Shown here in pieces: positions 60,305-64,000 of a stretch of 64,000 bases of DNA. Every line of letters starts with the position of its first letter. The stretch's first letter is position 1. The stretch spans positions 25,905-89,904 of the forward strand of contig QCKS01000004.1 of NCBI GenBank assembly GCA_003215175.1. Direction: 5' to 3'. Made by a program: the position numbers and the translations under genes. The notes under the pieces are model-generated. The model did no database searches, was not told the DNA's origin, and saw only the letters and a program-made list of their open reading frames with translations. This stretch comes from Acidimicrobiales bacterium AG-410-I20. Its GTDB lineage: Bacteria > Actinomycetota > Acidimicrobiia > Acidimicrobiales > MedAcidi-G1.

Positions 60305-60925
60305 ATGACCAATAGTCCAACTGTCTCTCGTCTTCCTGCATCTGAGCGTCGTGAGCAATTATTGGAAACCGCCTTACATGTAATCGCACGCCAGGGTTTT
60401 CATCAAACTTCAATGGATGACGTAGCAAAAAAAGCTGGAGTTACAAAACCTGTCCTTTACCAACACTTTGAATCAAAGCAAGAAATGTATTTCTTAGTTC
60501 TTGCTAAAATTGGTCAGCAAGTTCAAGACTCAATTGACTCAAATCGCGGGCCTTCGTCTCCTAGTAACCCTGTGGAATGGACTGAGTTGGGGATACTAGG
60601 GTTCTTTAAATTCTTTGAAAATAAACCAGATGCATTTAATTTTCTTTTTGGAGCTGCAGATATTCAAGATGCAGAACTTCGACATGAACTTCGGAAGTTA
60701 CAAGACAACCTCACTCTACGTCTAGCTAAGAACCTTCAAGCTCGTTTCGATATCGAGCAATCAGTCGCCGTAGTTTCTGGAATTTTCGGCTTGCTTGTAG
60801 GAATGCTTCGCCACTGGATGCACGACGGGCAAAGAAAATCGGTTGAAGAAATGGCTCATTTAGCTTCGAGAATGGTCACGCATGGAATAGCGGGGCTGAT
60901 CGAAGGACTTAACCAGAGTTCTTAG
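60305..60925 (+). CDS. TetR-family regulator
   Basis: DNA-binding repressor type of 206 residues. N-terminal HTH: RREQLLETALHVIARQGFHQ, then SMDDVAKKAGVTKPVLYQHF. The C-terminal helical ligand domain is variable and gives no inducer. Target genes unknown; the neighbours are sugar and redox genes. Its end overlaps the convergent NUDIX gene by 17 bases. Confidence 0.93.
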   Translation: MTNSPTVSRLPASERREQLLETALHVIARQGFHQTSMDDVAKKAGVTKPVLYQHFESKQEMYFLVLAKIGQQVQDSIDSNRGPSSPSNPVEWTELGILGFFKFFENKPDAFNFLFGAADIQDAELRHELRKLQDNLTLRLAKNLQARFDIEQSVAVVSGIFGLLVGMLRHWMHDGQRKSVEEMAHLASRMVTHGIAGLIEGLNQSS

Positions 60926-61397
60926 GAGAAATATCTATTGGCGTTGGAGGGATCTGCCCTTCAACAAGATCGGGCAAGAATTCTCTGAGCCTTTCGGGTA
61001 GAACTGGAAAATCAAACGATAAAAGTTCTTCCACCGACCACCATCGGGCTTCAATAAATGCTGCCGCTTCTAAGGCTTCGAGATGTTTCGGTCTGTACTC
61101 CCCTCCATCACACCATGCGATATGGATTTTTTCGTCGTTATCAAAAAAATAAGGTCCAAAAGTAAACTGAACTTGCTGTGTCCATACAACGGGACCCATT
61201 TCTGCTTGTATTCCAGTTTCTTCCCATAATTCTCTTGATGCGGCAGTAGCAGAATCCTCTCCCCAACCAATTCCACCGCCCGGTATTTCCCACCAAGAAG
61301 GTTTAAAAGGATCTATTGGGTCTTCTGAGTGAATGAGAAAAATTTCATTTGACTTATTTAAAAGAACTACTCGCGCAGCTTGACGTTTTTGCGACAT
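60909..61397 (-). CDS. NUDIX hydrolase
   Basis: 162-residue NUDIX protein. Complete box: GGGIGWGEDSATAASRELWE followed by ETGIQAEMG. Preceding WWEIPGGG is usual for MutT-like members; ARWWSVEELLSF follows. The substrate (damaged nucleotide or sugar nucleotide) is unknown. It begins 3 bases after the Fur-family gene, so the two are co-transcribed. Confidence 0.9.
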   Translation of the reverse strand: MSQKRQAARVVLLNKSNEIFLIHSEDPIDPFKPSWWEIPGGGIGWGEDSATAASRELWEETGIQAEMGPVVWTQQVQFTFGPYFFDNDEKIHIAWCDGGEYRPKHLEALEAAAFIEARWWSVEELLSFDFPVLPERLREFLPDLVEGQIPPTPIDISPKNSG

Positions 61398-61400
61398 TGC

Positions 61401-61856
61401 TTAAACACATTCCGAGCATTGGCCGAGTATGTCAAATCGATGGCTCCCTGCTTTGAAACCTTGTTTACCCACTTTATTGATTATCTTTTTTACAATTTCT
61501 TCAAATTCTTCTGGAACAGTGAAATCCTCTAAACGTCCGCATTTTCTGCATTCAAGATGATGATGATGTCCTGTTAAAGACTCGTCGAGTTCAAAACGGC
61601 CGTGCTCATCCCCAGAATTAATTAATCGAACTATCCCTATTTCCGACATTTCACTGAGGTTTCGATACGCAGAGCTTTGTGCCAAGCCTTTGTTTTTACC
61701 AACTTCAAGAATCTCTGGCAATGTCATTGGCCTCCCACCATCTATAAGAATTTTCACCACGGCATATCGTGATTTGCTATATCGCTTATTTGCGGCATGT
61801 AACCGACGTCCAACTATGGTATGTATTTCATTTATTTGTGAATGAGAACGCTCCAT
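61401..61856 (-). CDS. Fur-family metal regulator (Fur/Zur)
   Basis: Metal-responsive repressor of 151 residues. Winged helix: PMTLPEILEVGKNKGLAQSS, then AYRNLSEMSEIGIVRLI. Metal sites: GHHHHLECRKCGRLEDFTV and the C-terminal GQCSEC, giving two CXXC pairs for structural zinc. HHHH and the sensory His/Glu set would bind Fe or Zn; which is not clear, though the zinc-free L31 suggests Zn control in the cell. TAAGGT lies 6 bases before the ATG. Confidence 0.92.
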   Translation of the reverse strand: MERSHSQINEIHTIVGRRLHAANKRYSKSRYAVVKILIDGGRPMTLPEILEVGKNKGLAQSSAYRNLSEMSEIGIVRLINSGDEHGRFELDESLTGHHHHLECRKCGRLEDFTVPEEFEEIVKKIINKVGKQGFKAGSHRFDILGQCSECV

Positions 61857-61862
61857 ATATGA

Positions 61863-61868
61863 ACCTTA
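61863..61868 (-). promoter_or_regulatory. Putative -10 box TAAGGT for the Fur-family gene
   Basis: Ends 6 bases before ATG 61856. The direct repeat at 61877-61893 lies just upstream, within the expected promoter. Confidence 0.45.
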
Positions 61869-61876
61869 GACGCAAC

Positions 61877-61893
61877 TGAGAATTAATGAGAAT
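61877..61893. promoter_or_regulatory. Direct repeat TGAGAAT-TAA-TGAGAAT, possible Fur/Zur operator
   Basis: A 7-base unit repeated with a 10-base period directly upstream of the Fur-family promoter. It is AT-rich and starts TGA-AAT like Fur/Zur boxes but is a direct, not inverted, repeat. Autoregulation is inferred. Confidence 0.4.
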
Positions 61894-61922
61894 ATGGGCT
61901 GGGAGTGTTGATCTTTTTTGCT

Positions 61923-62570
61923 CTAGTGAGGTGTCATAATTGCTAAAGCGTCTGTAATACCGAAATTTCTCGTCTTTACCGTTGTAATAAATCTTCCAGA
62001 CTGTACTGCAGGTTTTAGTTGGGTCGCTGCTTCTCCATAAAACTCAACTGTTTTTTCTATTTGATCCGAAATAAGAGCAAGGCCCCAAATTGTTGCTGGC
62101 TCATCACCAGATTTCGTATCAGGTCCAACTAACTCAAGAATCACATCGCCGAGCCAGAAAAATGTTTGCCGCATCTTTGAATTTTTTTCTCCAAAAGCTC
62201 TTACTCTGCGAGCCTCAATACCAGCTGTCTCTAGAGCTTGTGTTGTTCGATCACAATCAGAAGTTGTCACAACAAGATGATCAATCCGATTTACATAATT
62301 TGGATGATTTAACTGCTCATCATTTTGGCCCTCTGTTCCTGGATCAACAAAAAATGTGAGACCGTCAAAGACTCCTTCTAAATTTTTTGTTCCGATCGCA
62401 TAAATTCCTTGTTCGAGAGGCTCTTCTTGGAATCGAAGTAAAACTTCTCCAATGGAAGAGATCGAGGTTCCTTGGTTGGATTCAAGAAGATTGAATCCTG
62501 CTGATCGCCAGTGATTAAAATCATCACTTACTTTCAAACTAATTAGCTGTGCATCATCATGAACTGACAT
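61923..62570 (-). CDS. Glyoxalase/VOC-superfamily protein
   Basis: 215-residue protein with two beta-alpha-beta-beta-beta units of the VOC fold. RIDHLVVTTSDCDRTTQALE is a typical start of one module, WLGDVILELVGPD carries the metal Glu strand, and IWGLALISDQIEKTVEFYG begins another. The reaction is unknown. It lies 8 bases after the MaoC-type gene. Confidence 0.75.
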   Translation of the reverse strand: MSVHDDAQLISLKVSDDFNHWRSAGFNLLESNQGTSISSIGEVLLRFQEEPLEQGIYAIGTKNLEGVFDGLTFFVDPGTEGQNDEQLNHPNYVNRIDHLVVTTSDCDRTTQALETAGIEARRVRAFGEKNSKMRQTFFWLGDVILELVGPDTKSGDEPATIWGLALISDQIEKTVEFYGEAATQLKPAVQSGRFITTVKTRNFGITDALAIMTPH

Positions 62571-62578
62571 AGAACCCT

Positions 62579-63070
62579 CTAGCCATTATCTAACTTATTT
62601 TCAGAGGGGATGCAGTGCATTAATGCGTTTCGTCGACAGCGACAAACTAGCTCTCCACTTTGCTTGAAAGCACGATGTTCAAAAGTAACTATTCCTGTCT
62701 CTGGCCGAGATGCGGATATCCGAGAATGCATTACTTCAGTTTCGAAACTCAACGTATCATTTAGAAAAACCGGATTTGGGAAAACAGTCTCTTCGAACCC
62801 TAGATTCGACACAGTGGTTCCTAAAGTAGTGTCTTCTACGCTAACTCCAACTGTTAAACCCAGAGTTAACAAACTATTGACTATTCGTTGCCCAAAAACT
62901 GATTTTTCAGCAAAAGTCGGATCAAGATGAAGTGGCTGTGGATTATGTGTCATTAGACAGAACTCTTCGTTCTCAGATTCCGAGACTGTGTGACTTATAG
63001 AGTGCTGAATAACTAAACCGACCGGTAATTCTTCAAACCATAACCCAAGAGATTCTGCTTTTTTATTCAC
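62579..63070 (-). CDS. MaoC-like dehydratase
   Basis: Hot-dog-fold hydratase of 163 residues. The catalytic Asp/His motif is seen in THNPQPLHLDPTFAEKSVFG, followed by VNSLLTLGLTVGVSVED and FLNDTLSFETEVMHSR. It hydrates an enoyl-CoA or mesaconyl-CoA. GTG start. It is divergent from the acetoacetyl-CoA synthetase gene, 43 bases apart, suggesting shared CoA-ester metabolism. Confidence 0.85.
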   Translation of the reverse strand: MNKKAESLGLWFEELPVGLVIQHSISHTVSESENEEFCLMTHNPQPLHLDPTFAEKSVFGQRIVNSLLTLGLTVGVSVEDTTLGTTVSNLGFEETVFPNPVFLNDTLSFETEVMHSRISASRPETGIVTFEHRAFKQSGELVCRCRRNALMHCIPSENKLDNG

Positions 63071-63113
63071 TCATCTATTGTGGCTCGTTTATGTGTGACT
63101 ACGCTCGTCGGCA

Positions 63114-64000
63114 ATGGATAATTATTTATGGAAACCTTCTTTTGAACGAATAAGTTCAAGCCAGATGCATTCGTTTTGTGATGCAGCTAACGTTTCCGAA
63201 ACAGAATTACACGACTGGTCGATTAAAAATCCTTCAGAATTCTGGGATCTTGTTTGGAATTACTTTCAAATTATTGGAGAACGTGGTGAGCGATCTTCAG
63301 TCTTAAGCGGTTCAGAGTTATATCAAACTCAATTCTTTAACGGAGCTTCATTGAATTACGCAGAAAATTTACTGAAACGTTCTGATAATGAAGTGGCTCT
63401 TAGTTTTGAATCAGAAAACAAACTCTCTAAAGAAATTTCTTGGGCTGAGCTAAATAATCTTGTTTCCCAGCTTCAACAGGCATTTTTATCCTCTGGCATT
63501 AAAAAAGGTGACCGCATCGCAGCATGGTTACCAAATGGAATTGAAATTTATGCTGTGATGCTTGCTTCTGCCTCTATAGGTGCCGTCTTTTCTTCGGTAT
63601 CACCGGATTTTGGCCCAAAAGGTGTAATTGACCGTTTTGGGCAAATTAAACCGAAAATACTTTTTGCAATTAACAGTTACCAATATGGTGGACGTGAATT
63701 TGACTTAACTAAAAAAATAGTCGAAGTAGTAGATGAACTTCCGACTGTAGAAAAAACCGTTGTTATTTCAGATGATCAAGACAGCCTTCCCTCACTGCAA
63801 AATTGTGAAACATTTAATGAATTTTATTGTCAATACAAGGCTCAAGAAGTTGACTTTGTAAATCTGCCTTTCAACCATCCGCTTTATATCTTGTACTCCT
63901 CTGGCACTACCGGAGTTCCCAAGTGCATTGTTCATAGAGCAGGTGGTTTGCTTTTAAAGCACCTTGTAGAGCACCGTCTGCATTGCGATGTTCGCCCAAT
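63114..64000 (+). CDS. aacS: Acetoacetyl-CoA synthetase, 3' end outside window
   Basis: AMP-forming ligase of ketone-body use; 295 codons are in the window and the frame stays open. The N-terminus MDNYLWKPSFERISSSQMHS and the ACAS_N segment (LHDWSIKNPSEFWDLVWNYF) fit AacS (about 650 residues when complete). FFNGASLNYAENLLKR, IAAWLPNGIEIYAVMLA and SSVSPDFGPKGVIDRFGQI follow, and the P-loop is LYILYSSGTTGVPKCIVH, with the Cys-Ile that AacS has where acetyl-CoA synthetase has Gly. TACGCT lies 8 bases before the ATG. Confidence 0.9.
   Translation, partial: MDNYLWKPSFERISSSQMHSFCDAANVSETELHDWSIKNPSEFWDLVWNYFQIIGERGERSSVLSGSELYQTQFFNGASLNYAENLLKRSDNEVALSFESENKLSKEISWAELNNLVSQLQQAFLSSGIKKGDRIAAWLPNGIEIYAVMLASASIGAVFSSVSPDFGPKGVIDRFGQIKPKILFAINSYQYGGREFDLTKKIVEVVDELPTVEKTVVISDDQDSLPSLQNCETFNEFYCQYKAQEVDFVNLPFNHPLYILYSSGTTGVPKCIVHRAGGLLLKHLVEHRLHCDVRP

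Noticed and set aside
63114..64000. Acetyl-CoA synthetase
   Set aside because: The N-terminal motif (LWKPSFERISSSQM) and P-loop ending in CIVH match acetoacetyl-CoA synthetase instead.

Overview
The window looks like a piece of chromosome from a streamlined, moderately AT-rich actinobacterium, most likely an aquatic Acidimicrobiia-type lineage; this placement is inferred. The actinobacterial signs are DUF3039, DUF3090, DUF3107, SCO1664-type and PAC2 proteins, a PdtaS-type sensor kinase, TIGR03083-type (mycothiol-linked) DinB proteins, an FbiD/CofC enzyme of coenzyme F420 synthesis with F420-type oxidoreductases, and the order rho-rpmE-prfA-prmC-tsaC-rpiB. I see no mobile element, phage, CRISPR array or rRNA. 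There is one tRNA. No stretch longer than 300 bases lacks a gene.

Layout. 1-5.8 kb: a minus-strand catabolic operon (molybdenum hydroxylase FAD, Fe-S and Mo subunits, an M20 amidase/carbamoylase, a D-carbamoylase-like nitrilase cut by the window edge), with a divergent small HTH regulator. 6.2-12.1 kb: phosphoribosyltransferase, an 11-helix membrane protein with a cupredoxin-like lipoprotein, an rRNA/tRNA methyltransferase, rnhB and unknowns. 12.2-18.8 kb: F420 guanylyltransferase, HD protein, NUDIX, PAC2, two DinB-type enzymes, msrA and a DsbA-like protein. 18.8-33.8 kb: a long minus-strand housekeeping stretch: acyl-CoA synthetase, DUF3039, rpiB, tsaC, prmC, prfA, type-B L31, rho, then the aspartate-family block (apgM-like putative homoserine kinase, thrC, hom, lysA, argS). 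34-39.8 kb: exporter, ROK kinase, F420-type PPOX protein, tRNA-Arg(CCG), FrhB-like Fe-S flavoprotein, DHDPS-family lyase, uracil-DNA glycosylase. 39.8-42.7 kb: the actinobacterial histidine phosphatase/DUF3090/SCO1664 cassette plus an unknown. 42.7-50.7 kb: etfBA, lipid kinase, GDPD, pdtaS, DUF3107, mrp, a SufR-like regulator and a SixA-like phosphatase. 50.7-57.2 kb: a complete System I cytochrome c maturation operon, ccmABCDEFGH, including a 48-residue CcmD. 57-64 kb: lipoprotein, glycoside hydrolase and glycosyltransferase with touching starts, TetR, NUDIX, Fur-family regulator, VOC and MaoC proteins, and the start of acetoacetyl-CoA synthetase.

Two genome-wide habits stand out. First, genes that head transcription units repeatedly carry a TANNNT hexamer exactly 6 or 7 bases before an ATG or GTG and no Shine-Dalgarno sequence, which suggests leaderless transcripts; downstream genes use Shine-Dalgarno sites or ATGA overlaps. 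Second, convergent genes nearly always overlap at their 3' ends, leaving no room for intergenic terminators; I found no convincing intrinsic terminator, and rho is present. Functionally the window mixes translation and amino-acid core genes with redox cofactors (F420, mycothiol-type, Fe-S, heme c, ETF) and a purine/hydantoin-type nitrogen scavenging operon.
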